In this document: positions 1 through 10,515 of the stretch, piece after piece
Layout of the letters: each line of letters opens with the position of its first letter
Numbering within the stretch: the stretch's first letter is position 1
DNA from: Mytilus galloprovincialis
Taxonomy: Eukaryota; Mollusca; Bivalvia; Mytilida; Mytilidae
Reading direction: 5' to 3'
Assembly (NCBI RefSeq): GCF_965363235.1
Contig: NC_134849.1
Location: forward strand, 52,336,122-52,400,121
Length of the DNA stretch: 64,000 nucleotides
The notes under the pieces: generated by a model
What the model was told of the DNA's origin: nothing
The model's input: only the letters and a program-made list of their open reading frames with translations
Databases searched by the model: none
Program-made: the position numbers and the translations under genes

Positions 1-64
1 AAGTATCAACAATGTCTTAAACAAACAATAGACAAATTCTCTATTGTTAGTCTAAATTTAAAAA

Positions 65-235
65 AAGAAGATGTGGTATGATTGCCAATAAGACAACTAT
101 CAACGAGAGACCAAAATGACACAGAAATTTACAACTATAGGTCACCGTGCGGCCTTCAACAATAAGCAAAGCCCATACCACAAGGTCAGTTATAAAAGTC
201 CCCGAAATGACACTGTAAAACAATTCAAATTGCAT
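65..235 (+). repeat. Dispersed mussel repeat, family 1 (SINE-like)
   Basis: The segment begins with an 'agatgtggtatgattgcca'-type head followed by 'gacaactatc'. The same head recurs near 14750-14800 and 57690-57900, and an inverted fragment lies at about 8630-8770. Four diverged copies in one window mark it as a dispersed short element. I do not know its class. Confidence 0.6.
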
Positions 236-659
236 ATTTTAGAGCATGAATGTTGGTTTTCAAAAATGATTCTAACAGAGTATAATTGTCGGTGCCTTAT
301 TTAGGTATGTATGTTAATATACGTTTACTGTTTATATTTTAAGAGATCACAAATTGACAGCAAACACAATGTGTCTAAACTGTCCTGTATTTTCTTCTTC
401 GGATATTTGTGAAATTTGACCAAGTACAGTACCTGACTTATGGATTTATTATTCACCTCTTTTCATATATTTCATGAATAGTCTAACGAAGTTAAAATTC
501 TTTTAACGTTTAATCTAGCATGTGATTTCTTTTTATTACAAGTATTTGCCTTTTAGTTGGTGATTGATAATATAATTACTTTCAAAATCGGTCATTTAAA
601 AAAAAATCATTTCTGTAAATTCGTAAATTATTCATGTCTGATAAATTCATCATGTTTTA

Positions 660-790
660 CTTAATGTAATGCGTCGTTGTTCTCCTCTTATATTTAATGC
701 GTTTCCCTCAGTTTTAGTTTGTTACCCCGATTTTGTTTTTTGCCCATGGATTTATGAGTTTTGAACAGCGGTATACTACTTTATTTACCC
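660..790 (+). repeat. Dispersed mussel repeat, family 2 fragment
   Basis: A stretch reading 'tgcgtttccctcagtttta' through 'gaacagcggtatactac' is present in inverted orientation at about 28675-28800. No coding capacity is visible in either copy. Confidence 0.6.
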
Positions 791-1232
791 GAAACAATAT
801 TACGTAATTAGTAAAAAAAATAAGAAAACTTTCATGTTAATGAGAATAAACCTTTAGAACAGCTTCAGTTTGTATAGTTGAACAAAGACCTAAACATGCT
901 AAACGATCAAATTGCTAAAATTCACCGAGCAGCTTAAAAAACAAAATGTGTTGATTTATGACCTGTTCCTGTTTCAAAGTATTTAGAATTATCTCTGGAA
1001 CATCCCACACATTGAATCACTACTAGTTGTAACGTTATATGTTGTTTTATTCATATCAAGTTTTGCCCTTGAAAGTTGTATATGTACGGATTCCACGTAA
1101 CTTTTCTTTATATATAGTAATTTCTTGTCTGGTTTTAAATAGAAACTTTTTACTCATAGTTAGGCTGACTATTTTTTTCAATGGATTTTTTTTAGTCGTA
1201 ATAACATGTTTGCACCTTTTGATAAATAATAC

Positions 1233-1391
1233 CTGTTACTAGATTGATATAGTTTTGCTTTTCTTCGGAATCAATCCTGATGAGATCTCCCGATGAGCAT
1301 GTAATCTCTCTAGCCTTGACCTCCGATCCAAATTGGTAACATAGATCAAGTTGTCTGTAGTAGAAGAAATCACCTGGACAACGACCACTAC
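1233..1391 (-). CDS. C-type-lectin-like exon of paralogue B
   Basis: This minus-strand exon is 159 nt, exactly the length of exon 2 of the complete paralogue A (14531-14373). It is bounded by an AG acceptor (after a T-rich tract) and a GT donor in the same phase (1-1). The translation starts SGRCPGDFFYYRQLDLCYQF and continues to a C..GDLIRIDSEEKQNYI segment. This closely matches the paralogue (TGRCPVGFIFYKQLDLCYKF and GELLRIDSEVKQNYI). It encodes the N-terminal half of a C-type-lectin-like fold, with three cysteines and the helix-2 region. The frame is fully open. The upstream PAN exon at about 6290-6092 is damaged, so the gene may be a pseudogene or may use another first exon. The last exon was not found in the window. 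Confidence 0.8.
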
Positions 1392-3308
1392 CTAGTGAAA
1401 AAAAAACAACATCTAAATTAAATAAAAAATCACAGCATAGGCTTGTTCAAAGTTAAACAATAGCTGTTGAAAACACTACTAATTCATACCTTTCTTTGAC
1501 TATTTATCTCGCTGTTGTTGTAGACTCCGTTTAATTTTCTTAGTCAACAACCTTCATGACTAGTCATCTGCCCCTAACCCTTTTAGATGTGTGTCTCCTA
1601 AGCTACAGAAGTTGGAATCTTTAATAAGTTTAAATAGTTCTGGATTTTTGTTTTACTTTAAAAGCTGTGTATACACAGTTTAATGATGATTTAAATATAT
1701 TAGAAAAACAAAGGATATGGGGCATACATATATCATTGATTTCGTCCATCTATAATAAAACTGCTGTGTTGTAACATGTGTAACATTATATATAATTATA
1801 TATAAAAAAAAGACTAGTAAAAAAAATGAGTTATGCCCTCTCATAATTGAACAAATCTAGACACATTCACGTTCATGTACACATGGAAATGTGGACCAAG
1901 TTACCACCAAGCATCAACAATAGTGCAAATATATTTGTTTGAAAAACTAACAATGGGAGGCAAATAGTTTGACCTATAATAAGCAGTCAGTAATTGAATT
2001 ATCTATTAAGAAATTAAAATATTTCAAACATAAAGTCATAATTTTCCATTAAACTGACCAGAAAATATTAGTGATAAAAACAAGTACTTTAAATATAAGA
2101 TGGTCTCTTTTGTGTGTCTATTTCATCCTGTATATATGGAGTGTATGCAGTACGGATATGTAGTCACTATGCTCGATTATATGTGGATACGATTAAATAA
2201 TTAGATATACAAATCAAAAGCAATCAGTGTCACTCATTGAGTGATAAGTGCTTATCATATTCCTAGTTATATATGTTGGTTAGTTATACCGCTATAAACT
2301 TGGTATACCAGTTATAAGAAAGTTCACAATCTACCCCCAAATGCCGATACATGATGAGACACAAAAAAGTATATCCTGTTTTTGAGAAATATTAGCAATC
2401 TTATCTTTCATTATCTTTTTATATAAAAGTAAATTAAAGAATATGTCTTTTCAAGGTTGTTTCTCAAATTCTCGTATTAACTGAAAGGACTTCAGAACAT
2501 AAAGAAATAAATCTGTATTTGCTTCACTTTGAATAACTTTAAAAATAATATTCTTCCATACACTTAATGTTTTTATTGTCGGAAAATCATATAAAGAGTA
2601 TTAAAATATTATATATATATAAACAAAGTTCTACTTGGTATTGAGAAGATTGAAAAACTCTTTCCGACATTTTATGTTAAAACATAGATTTACTATTCAA
2701 ATTTGACAAACACAGATATGAAAATGTATTGTAAAATAAACCAGTTAATTCGTAACTATAAATTTTACACGTATCTCAAAAGGGTTATCAAAAAAAGATT
2801 TGTTTTAGAATGTTGTTCTTGACAAAGATGTTTTAATATTTGTGAAGATATTTTAATATAACTTTATAGAATAAGAGATTCGACTTTAATTCATTCTCTT
2901 CCTAAACAAAGCTGTCTCTTTATTCTTGTTTTTATGTGTAATTTCCGATTTGTTTTTGCACTCTATCAATTATTTCCTCATATTTTTTTTTATCTTTATT
3001 AAACCTTTCCCCGTTGAATTCTTCGCCCCAAATTCTGTGTTTATATAATTGTTAACTATATCCTCTTTCTCTGGTGTTTAGATCCATTATTTTTTTTAAA
3101 AATTATTTTTCTCACTGCCAATTCTTTTTTAAACATTATACCTAATGAATTTGGGATTGTTTTTTCCACACTACTTGGATGACAATATATTGCATCTAAA
3201 AACTATTTTTCCTGGCTCTAGCTGAGTTTAACTGTTGTATAACGACAATTCTAATGCAACAACGTTTGTAACGTTCATTTTGATTGGATAACGTCACTTT
3301 CTTACATG

Positions 3309-3329
3309 GCATCAATTGACAATTGATGC
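3309..3329. repeat. Short perfect palindrome
   Basis: GCATCAATTG and CAATTGATGC are separated by a single A. It lies just left of the larger foldback at 3418-3582, which contains similar 'catcaattt' motifs, so it may be part of the same element. Confidence 0.6.
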
Positions 3330-3417
3330 TATGGGACGTACGCGCAAGCGCAGACGGCATATGACAGATTTTAAATACATGTTTTAACGTTGTTTTTTGT
3401 CCGTTTAATTAGAATAG

Positions 3418-3582
3418 AGATAACAATATTGTATTTTAAGCTCCGACGGCATCAATTTGGGATTTGATGGTCGCAAATACCCTTTTACTGTCTCTGCTAA
3501 CACGTAGCCAGTAAACTTAATTTGCGACCACCAAATCCCCAATTGATACTGTCGGAGCTTCAAATACAATACAGTTATCTCC
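3418..3582. mobile_element. Foldback element, about 62-bp arms
   Basis: The left arm (about 3418-3479) contains 'gctccgacggcatcaattt' and 'gatttgatggtcgcaaat'. The right arm (about 3520-3582) is its near reverse complement, with 'atttgcgaccaccaaatc' and 'aattgatactgtcggagc'. About 40 nt separates the arms. There is no coding capacity; this is a MITE/foldback-type structure. Confidence 0.75.
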
Positions 3583-3885
3583 TAAATATCAATTGGATAC
3601 TTGGCAAATTGTTTTAAATTTCATAATCGATATTAGTATAATAGATTCTAAAACAATCATCAATTAATCTTTTATAGAACATATATGTACAAATTAAGCC
3701 AATTGATCCTCCCATTCACGTGTGTATGCATAATTTAATAAATTGTTTCTTTATCAAATGAAAGAAAAAAAAATCAGTACCAATTTCACAGATTTTAATC
3801 AGAATGAGACCTTTTTGTTCATAATTTATTAAGCTTCTTTCTATGCTTTTATGCAATCTTTGACATTAATGAATTGACAAAAAAA

Positions 3886-3960
3886 ACGCGCGTCTGGCGT
3901 ACTAAATTATAATCTTGATACCTTTGATAATTATTGACTTTGTCAAAACAAAATACCATG
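3886..3960 (+). repeat. 3' fragment of a hammerhead-bearing repeat
   Basis: The segment 'acgcgcgtctggcgtac' followed by 'taaattataatcttgatacc' matches the 3' half of the ribozyme (stem III, cleavage site, stem I) and the following tail of the 34.9-36.3 kb array. The CUGAUGA half is missing, so it is a truncated, inactive copy. Confidence 0.7.
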
Positions 3961-4151
3961 ATACAAAAATACTTGTAGTGTGGTATTATCATGTAACGAA
4001 ATGTAAATATCTACGTGTCTTGATGAATTTGTTGCATGTTTTATGAAACTTTGTGACCCATTTTCTGCAATACCCCCAAATGTTTTAGTTTAAGACTAAG
4101 GTTCTGTATTGGTGTCCATATTAATAAAGCATGTAAATCCTTTTACGTCTA

Positions 4152-4557
4152 TTAAGGATGTACTTAGGTGAGGTTTTGAAATTCGTGTCAAATGTTCGGA
4201 CTCCTTGCTGTTTTTCCATGCAATACAAGGTAAAATATTTAACCCCATAACACCCATCTATTTTTTCATATAAGACTTAATAGGTCATGAAAGGTCATTT
4301 ACCAAAAATTTAGAAGATTCTTGATTTTCTTTCTTTTGTTTTGAGACCAAAATAATATCAATACAAATATAAGGTAAAAGCCCGAGTCGGCCTTTTCCTG
4401 CCATATTTTAAATCCCAAATATCTCGAAAAGGAAGTCCATTACCTATCAATATTTTTAGCTTTTTTTATCCTTAAAGGATGCTCCTCCAGCTTAAAGTAT
4501 CAATTCAAAAATCTTGATTTATTAATTTTCACCTAACCTCACTAAGTACATCCTTAA
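4152..4557. mobile_element. TTAA-flanked MITE (piggyBac-like ends)
   Basis: The left end TTAAGGATGTACTTAGGTGA and the right end CACTAAGTACATCCTTAA form terminal inverted repeats of about 23 bp with one base deleted in the right arm. Both outer ends are TTAA, the target site of piggyBac-type transposases. The interior (about 360 bp) has no ORF, so it is non-autonomous. Class assignment is by the ends only. Confidence 0.75.
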
Positions 4558-5288
4558 CGTATTGCATTTTTAAAACTCATCTTTTTAATCTTAAAATTTT
4601 TCCATATGAGAGTTATCACCCAATATATTGGTTTGCATGATTTGATACTCAGAACCGTAAACGCTTCAGGTTTTCTTCAAAATGTTCATTTCTTCCTCAA
4701 GATAATCTATTAAATCTGGAATAAAGCACTCCGGTTGCACATAATAAACAACTAGTAATTTCTGTTTTGTCTCTGCTATGCGTGGTATGTTTAGATAAAT
4801 CAGAAACTAGAGACATAAAGTATTTGAAATGACATCCAAGAACAGAAATTTGAGGTCAATTTACACCGATTCAATATACAGTGTACATGTCTTTGAAAAA
4901 ATGATAAAATTGAGTCCTTTATCAAACGTCACAATGTGTTAAAAATACGTATGTGATAGTGTCATGAAAAATCAAATGATAACATGGAGATTTAATAATT
5001 TAAGTGCGTTAATAAAGGAGACTGCTGAAACAGAAAATATTATTACACTCTTATATAAAAGTAAAAGCCCGTGTACAGATCGTCTCATAATTATTATTCC
5101 TCTATGGCCCCACTTTCTCGTCACATACATGTTAAGTAGTATATCTGTTTTAAAAACAAATCCTTCCATTAGGAATTGGAAAAGGTTACAAATTACATAA
5201 ATATCATTCAGAGTTATACAATTTAATTCACCAGATTTGAAATGGTAGGATTATTTAACTAAGCGCTGAATACGAGTTCTAACATTAT

Positions 5289-5432
5289 AAGTTATCTACG
5301 TTCATATCCGTAGATATGGATATTTTAACACCATGAAGTACCCCAGTACACCATGAGGCGTAGCCGAAGGATATACAGGGTACTGGAGGGTGTTAAAATA
5401 TCCATTTCTACGGATATGAACGTATATAACGA
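5289..5432. mobile_element. Foldback element, about 44-bp arms
   Basis: The left arm (5289-5332) runs through 'ctacgttcatatccgtagat' to 'ggatattttaacacc'. The right arm (5389-5432) is its near reverse complement ('ggtgttaaaatatcc', 'cggatatgaacgtat'). The 56-nt spacer holds a second, weaker self-complementary segment around 'agtaccccagtac' and 'gtactgga'. It is non-coding. Confidence 0.75.
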
Positions 5433-6091
5433 ATTTATCCCCGGTCTTATTCCGAATCGAGCGAGTTTAGTTGAAATTGAAATTCGGGTACAAAGTGTTA
5501 CATGAAAACAACGTTTTTTTTCATTATATAAATTTTTTTTATTGAAATTTGGAAATTTTACATATTTTTTACGGGGTGTTGGGCACAACCTTTGGTAGAA
5601 CCTTACATGTAGTCAAATATAAGACGTTTTTAATACGGAGACAGAGAAACTGGATTGAGTCAAATTTGGCGCTTAATGTTGTGTGAGTTACGTAACAGAT
5701 GGTGTGACGTCAACGTGGGTCATTTGAATGGCTAGGTCAGTAGTCCCATTCCTTGCAAATGTGGCAGTCAAATAATGCATTTAATGAAATGAGTGTAAAT
5801 AATCGGCATAATAGGACAAATGCGTTAATGAATATTTAATTACAAACATCATGGATAATATACAGAATTCAATATTTCACAAGGAGCAATCATGGAACTA
5901 AGGAAAACTTGCGTGAGGTTCCCCGGGATAATGGTTAGCAACATCCGGGGATATGGGTTAGCAGCACCCAGGGGCTATGGGTGTTGTAACGACGTGCGTT
6001 AACCAATCAAAATCGTAGATATATACTAAGCCGAGGAGAATTATATATATAATTTCTTATATATACTCAAGATAACACATAAAACACTTAC

Positions 6092-6290
6092 GATTTCGAG
6101 TGAAATAAATCTTCCATCCTGGTGCTGTCTTGGAAGGAGAGGTAAACAAGAATGGATCAGGGTGTAATATGCAGACCCATGTAACAGCATTGAAGAAAAA
6201 AGATACACAGCGAGCATTGAATAAACACATCAGGTCATTAAAGATTGCATATTTTGGCTTTAACATTGATTCACTGATAGGGTCTTTGCA
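6092..6290 (-). pseudogene. Damaged PAN/apple-domain exon of paralogue B
   Basis: The minus-strand translation near the 3' end reads CLFNARCVSFFFNAVTWVCI, then a DPF..SKTAPGWKIYF segment. It matches the PAN-like exon of paralogue A (CSMNRRCVSFFFNTLTQMCI, SAPGWRFYI). A phase-1 GT donor at 6091-6090 is in the equivalent place. Upstream, an SVNQC segment aligns with SVTEC of A, but about 26 extra nucleotides then follow. They introduce an in-frame TAA and shift the frame before homology resumes. No signal peptide is visible upstream. A downstream ATG could give an internally started product, but it would lack a secretion signal. I therefore call it a broken exon, unless the extra bases are removed by an unrecognised splice. 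Confidence 0.65.
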
Positions 6291-6379
6291 TCGGAACTAA
6301 ACACATTTATTTCTAAAAAAACAGTTGTTGGCATGACACGGGTTATGTTCTTCTCATATATTTTATGATAGTATGATAC

Positions 6380-6990
6380 TAAACCCCTAACGGGAGGGAT
6401 TGTACCTGATATTCATATGATGAAGACATAATCTTTCAATCAGTTTAATTGAGGTCTGGAGCTGGCATGTCAGTTAATTGCTAGTAGTCTGTTGTTATTT
6501 ATGTATTATTGTCATTTTATTTATTTTCTTTTGTTACATCTTTTGACATCAGACTCGGACTTCTCTTGAACTGAATTTTAATGTGCGTATTGTTATTCTT
6601 TTACTTTTCTACATTGGCTAGAGGTATAGGGGGAGGGTTGAGATCTCATAAACATGTTTAACCCCGCCGCAATTTTGCGCCTGTCCCAAGTCAGGAGCCT
6701 CTGGCCTTTGTTAGTCTTGTATGATTTTAAATTTTAGTTTCTTGTGTATAATTCGGAGTTTAGTATGACGTCCATTATCACTGTACTATTATGCATATTT
6801 TAGGGGCCAGCTGAAGGACACCTACGGGTGCGGGAATTCTCGCTACATTGAAGACCCATTGGTTGCCTTCGGCTGTTGTTTGCTCTATGGTCGGGTGGTT
6901 GTCGCTTTGACATATTCACCATTTCCTTTCTCAATTTTATTAAATTTTACATCATTGCACATTCGCCAACTGAAGTTGAAAGTAATGTTT
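6380..6990 (+). repeat. Dispersed mussel repeat, family 3, near full length
   Basis: The copy runs from 'cccctaacgggagg' through 'ggtatagggggagggttgag' and 'gcgcctgtcccaagtcagg' to 'caccatttcctttctcaatt'. Other copies are at 33425-33775 (+), 17320-17470 (+, 3' part) and about 14345-13830 (inverted), with a decayed piece near 8480-8550. No conserved ORF is seen; its class is unknown to me. Confidence 0.75.
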
Positions 6991-7839
6991 CAGCAGCGTT
7001 AACATCTTCATACCTTTCATTAAAATCATGTCTGATATGGGCTGTTATTTCATTTATTCCGATGACCAGTGTCAGTGACGTTATGGAAATAACAATTACC
7101 GAGTAAAACAGCATATTTTCACAGTTCGTCTGTAAACTTTAGTTATATACAAATCTGATCTTGTTTTAAATATTTTTACCAATGATTCAAACACTGTTAA
7201 AGGTGTAATAGTTTTAATTACAAAACTGTTTACATATCAATGTAACGTTTAATATAAAAAGCAACGCATCTCCTTTATGATGATTACATTCTTCTCTAAG
7301 GGATAATTTTATTCAGAACTTACCTACAAAACAAGTGCTTCAGTTGGCCATGTGATCCCCTCAGCGAACATGATATATGTACATGAACATAATGCATCAA
7401 GTGTTTCCGGTTGATACCAAACAAATGTGGGAAACAGCAAATAAATCGTGTACTTTAATAACGTGATTATAAATAGATATATATTGAACTTTACATGTCA
7501 TATTTGAGTAATGTAAACAAGTAAACAACAAAAGCTCATAAAATAACTAAAATAAACAATATGGTATTGATTTGTCGTGTTTCCATATTTCAAAGTTGAA
7601 GACCTCATATTAACTAGTACATTATTGTAAAATGATGCCATAGTTGTTTATCGATGCCAAAATTAGTAAATGTTTTCTAATAATAAACCAAAAACATAAA
7701 AAAGTAAAAGATTTGTTAGAAAACTATCACCAGCCTAGTTGTCAGCATTTCTGTGTTGACATGAGTTATCATTTATATGGTTATCATCATAAATGAAATG
7801 TTGATAAAATGTTTCGAAGTACTATGGATCTACAATCCA
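6991..7839. other. Intergenic sequence, nothing recognised
   Basis: This is AT-rich sequence between the two lectin paralogues. I found no exon with splice signals and no clear repeat. Confidence 0.4.
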
Positions 7840-8010
7840 GGAATAGATGACCTTAGGCGGTAATTGACAACTTCTCTGGGAATTTTTAAGGTCTCTAACG
7901 TCTTTAACTTCGTATTTTATTTGGTTTTTTAACTTGTTTCGTTCGATAAGTCGTTTGCCGACGTTTCGGCTTATAAAAGATTAATCCTGGTATCTATGGT
8001 GAGTCCATCC
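7840..8010 (+). repeat. Highly diverged relative of the hammerhead repeat
   Basis: Blocks such as 'aggaatagatgaccttag' and, after the ribozyme position, 'attaatcctggtatc' align in order with the 354-bp array units. At the ribozyme position (about 7942-7985) 'gataagtc', a 7-nt loop, 'gac' and 'gtttcg' occupy the places of GAUGAGUC, the loop, GAC and GAAACG. Stem II is kept but the catalytic core is not. It is probably a dead copy of an older lineage. Confidence 0.45.
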
Positions 8011-8629
8011 CAGTAGCATTATCACATTTAGGTAAAGGTAAATATATATGTAAACATTCCAAAAAACTATTTAATGCTTCTTATAGTATCATACCAACAC
8101 GTGCACAAAGTGTCAGTTGTTGATTTTAAAAGAATTAAAGCAGAATATCCAGTAGATGACCGTGCTTATTTAAATAATTTAAAACAATACTTTGTTGCTA
8201 CATATTACGCTGGAACATCACCTGTTCACATCGTTGAAGTTTTCAAAATTCTATAGTCCATTACATATAGCATTATATATGTTTTTATTCAATTTAACAT
8301 GGTCATTTTTTGATAATGAACATGGTGAATATTAAGAATGCGTTGGAATTTTCAATCAAATGATCATGTAATCACTTTTAGTTACTTTGACGTTATCATA
8401 ACCTTTAATTTCAATCACGGAATATTACACGCTTCACTGTGGTCAAACGATTCATTCCCTTTAAGCTGAAAAGGAAATTTTAAGTTGAAACATTGAAAAT
8501 CCGCTGCATTTGTTTGCACCTGTCCTAAGTCTGGAACCTGTTGCTTTGTTGATGTGGTTCAACGGTGTTTTTGTTTTTGTTTTTAATATAAAATAGACCT
8601 TTGGTTTTCCTATTTGTTATACACTAGTC

Positions 8630-8770
8630 ATTTTGGGACCCTTTATAGCTTGCTGTTCGGTGTGAGTCAAGGCTGCGTGTAGTAAGCCGTACTGTGACCT
8701 GTACTTGCTTTCTTTTTTGTACATTGTGACTTGGATGGAGATTTGTTTTATTATCACACATACCATATGT
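8630..8770 (-). repeat. Dispersed repeat, family 1, inverted fragment
   Basis: On the minus strand the order is a 'catatggtatgtgtgataa' head, then 'ccatccaagtcac', then 'ggtcacagtacgg' and 'agcaagctataaaggg'. This is the layout of the 57690-57900 copy. Confidence 0.55.
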
Positions 8771-9664
8771 TTTTATTTCTACTTGTATATATTTGGGAAA
8801 GCACTTCAGACGCACAAAATAAATAAAAGGTGTAATTTCGTAAAGTTTTATAATTTTACAACATTTGGTTAGTTGGGATAAACATTTAATTCTACTGCAA
8901 TCAACAATAAATAATAGCATTTTTAGAAGTATTTATGAATAGAAATGAGATGCGAGAAGAATGCCGAGTGTCAAATTGAATTGTAAAGCTGAATTGAAGA
9001 TCACGGTTTTACGCTTAAATTGGCTTCTGCGAACATAAAACATACGTTTTTTTTATTATAAAGATGTAATTCATTATTCATATATAATTTAAATGAATCG
9101 GTCATAGTTTTACCTTGAAAGGAAATCAATATTTTAAGATTGTATAAATGAATCATCAAATTTCATTTTCGTGTTCTTGATAGAATATTACAGTTGCGAT
9201 AAATATCACTAAAACACAGGAGCTGGATTTGTTTCACGAAAACTAAGTGAAATGAAATAAAATCTAAAAGAAGGCATTATTTTCATTCATCAACACAGAG
9301 AGTGGTAAATTCAGTTCGCAGCCATTGATGGTTTAAATTGGAGTTGGTTGTTAGTATCTGTATGGCTAAATTAGAAACAAACATAAGTACTTGTATCTTA
9401 ATTTTTAATACCTAAAACAATTGAAACAATAACACATACAGTTTTCTTCATGACAATTATAGTTATATAATGAATAAAGATATTTCGTGTATTACACTTA
9501 ATAAAGTTTGATGTTTCGATACTTTGAAAACATAGGAATCAAACATGGTGGTCTAGATGAGAAAGCTAACTCAATAAAACTAACAAAAGATGTTGATCAT
9601 TGCAAAGCACATAATTCCTAAAAATCGAAAAGGGAATTTGATAGGATTGATTTATTTAAGAAAG

Positions 9665-9722
9665 ATGAGGAAGAGGAAGAGGAGGAAGGGGAGGTCGAGG
9701 AGGAGGAGGAGGAGGAGGAAAT
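9665..9722 (+). repeat. GGA/GAG purine microsatellite
   Basis: The tract is an almost pure purine run of GAGGAA/GGA units. It creates a spurious arginine-rich reading frame, which I did not call as a gene. Confidence 0.9.
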
Positions 9723-10291
9723 ATTCTTACATCTACATTTATTTTTCAATACACAATGCCAGGAACAACATGAACAATTTCATATCAAAACGTTTATGAT
9801 CAAGTGAAAAATAGATGATTCCCGAACATCAAACGATTTATTTGTAATGTGTGTGATGGGTACAGGCAAATAAACTTTTGTCCTTGAAAGTCAAATCATA
9901 GAATACATACATTACAATGTTGCCAATTTCAAAATATCAAATACAAAGTAATTTGAATTACCCTTTTTATTGGCAATTTTTATTAAAGAAACATTCTCTT
10001 GTTCTAAAAAATAGGTTTTCTCTAAGTTCTTTAAATTCAATGAGTGTTTGATAGTGTTATTAAAATGAAAACACATTTTAACTCACACAGAAGATTGGTT
10101 CTGACGGGACGGTATGTATATTTAGTAACGCTTCTTCCACTTCTTTATATCTTTCATCTGCTCAAATTTAATTCGTATTTGGAAGAGGAAAACTTCGCAT
10201 TTTACTATTAGGACACCATTGTCCATTTCTTTGAGCATGAAAAGTGTTATGAAATGTTTATAATCGTGTTTGTGCTGCACCCTTAAGGCAA

Positions 10292-10515
10292 TCATCGATA
10301 TTCACATAGGTAACTGCACGTCTTTGTATCAGAGGTAATGAACCAATTGTAATTACTCTGTCTGATGATACGCAGGCGTTTTGCTGAAGACTTATTAGGC
10401 TGGCCTGTGCCCCATCTAAAATAAGTCATTGGAGTACCATCACTATATGTCCAACCATCTCCTGTATTAATGCCTTGTATACAAATTGAATTATCGTAAA
10501 CAAGTCCTATGTCAT
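10292..10515 (-). CDS. Lectin A exon 3: second half of lectin-like domain and stop
   Basis: The acceptor is TTTCAG; 2 nt complete the split codon and 74 codons follow, including TGA (10294-10292). It encodes GWTYSDGTPMTYFRWGTGQP, then SNYNWF and TCSYLCEYR, typical of the last strands of a C-type-lectin fold. On the minus strand, possible AATAAA signals lie at 9984-9979 and 9971-9966, about 310 nt past the stop. Confidence 0.85.

Larger units (their letters stand above)
1..1232. other. Left-edge non-coding sequence
   Basis: No exon could be supported. The segment lies downstream of the lectin exon at 1391-1233 on the minus strand. It should belong to that gene's intron or 3' flank, but I could not find the missing last lectin exon here. 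It contains two dispersed mussel repeats, listed separately. Confidence 0.5.
1392..6091 (-). other. Presumed intron of paralogue B
   Basis: This 4.7-kb stretch separates the PAN-type and lectin-type exons of the second lectin paralogue. I saw no further exon. It holds two large foldbacks, a TTAA-flanked MITE and half of a hammerhead repeat, each listed separately. Short GC-rich imperfect direct repeats (three units of about 24-27 nt) lie at 5920-5990. Confidence 0.5.

Noticed and set aside
8074-8256. 60-codon plus-strand frame
   Set aside because: Looks protein-like in places, but has no homologue in the window and no splice or promoter support.
9590-9799. Arginine-rich 69-codon frame
   Set aside because: Produced by a GGA microsatellite; no splice or homology support.
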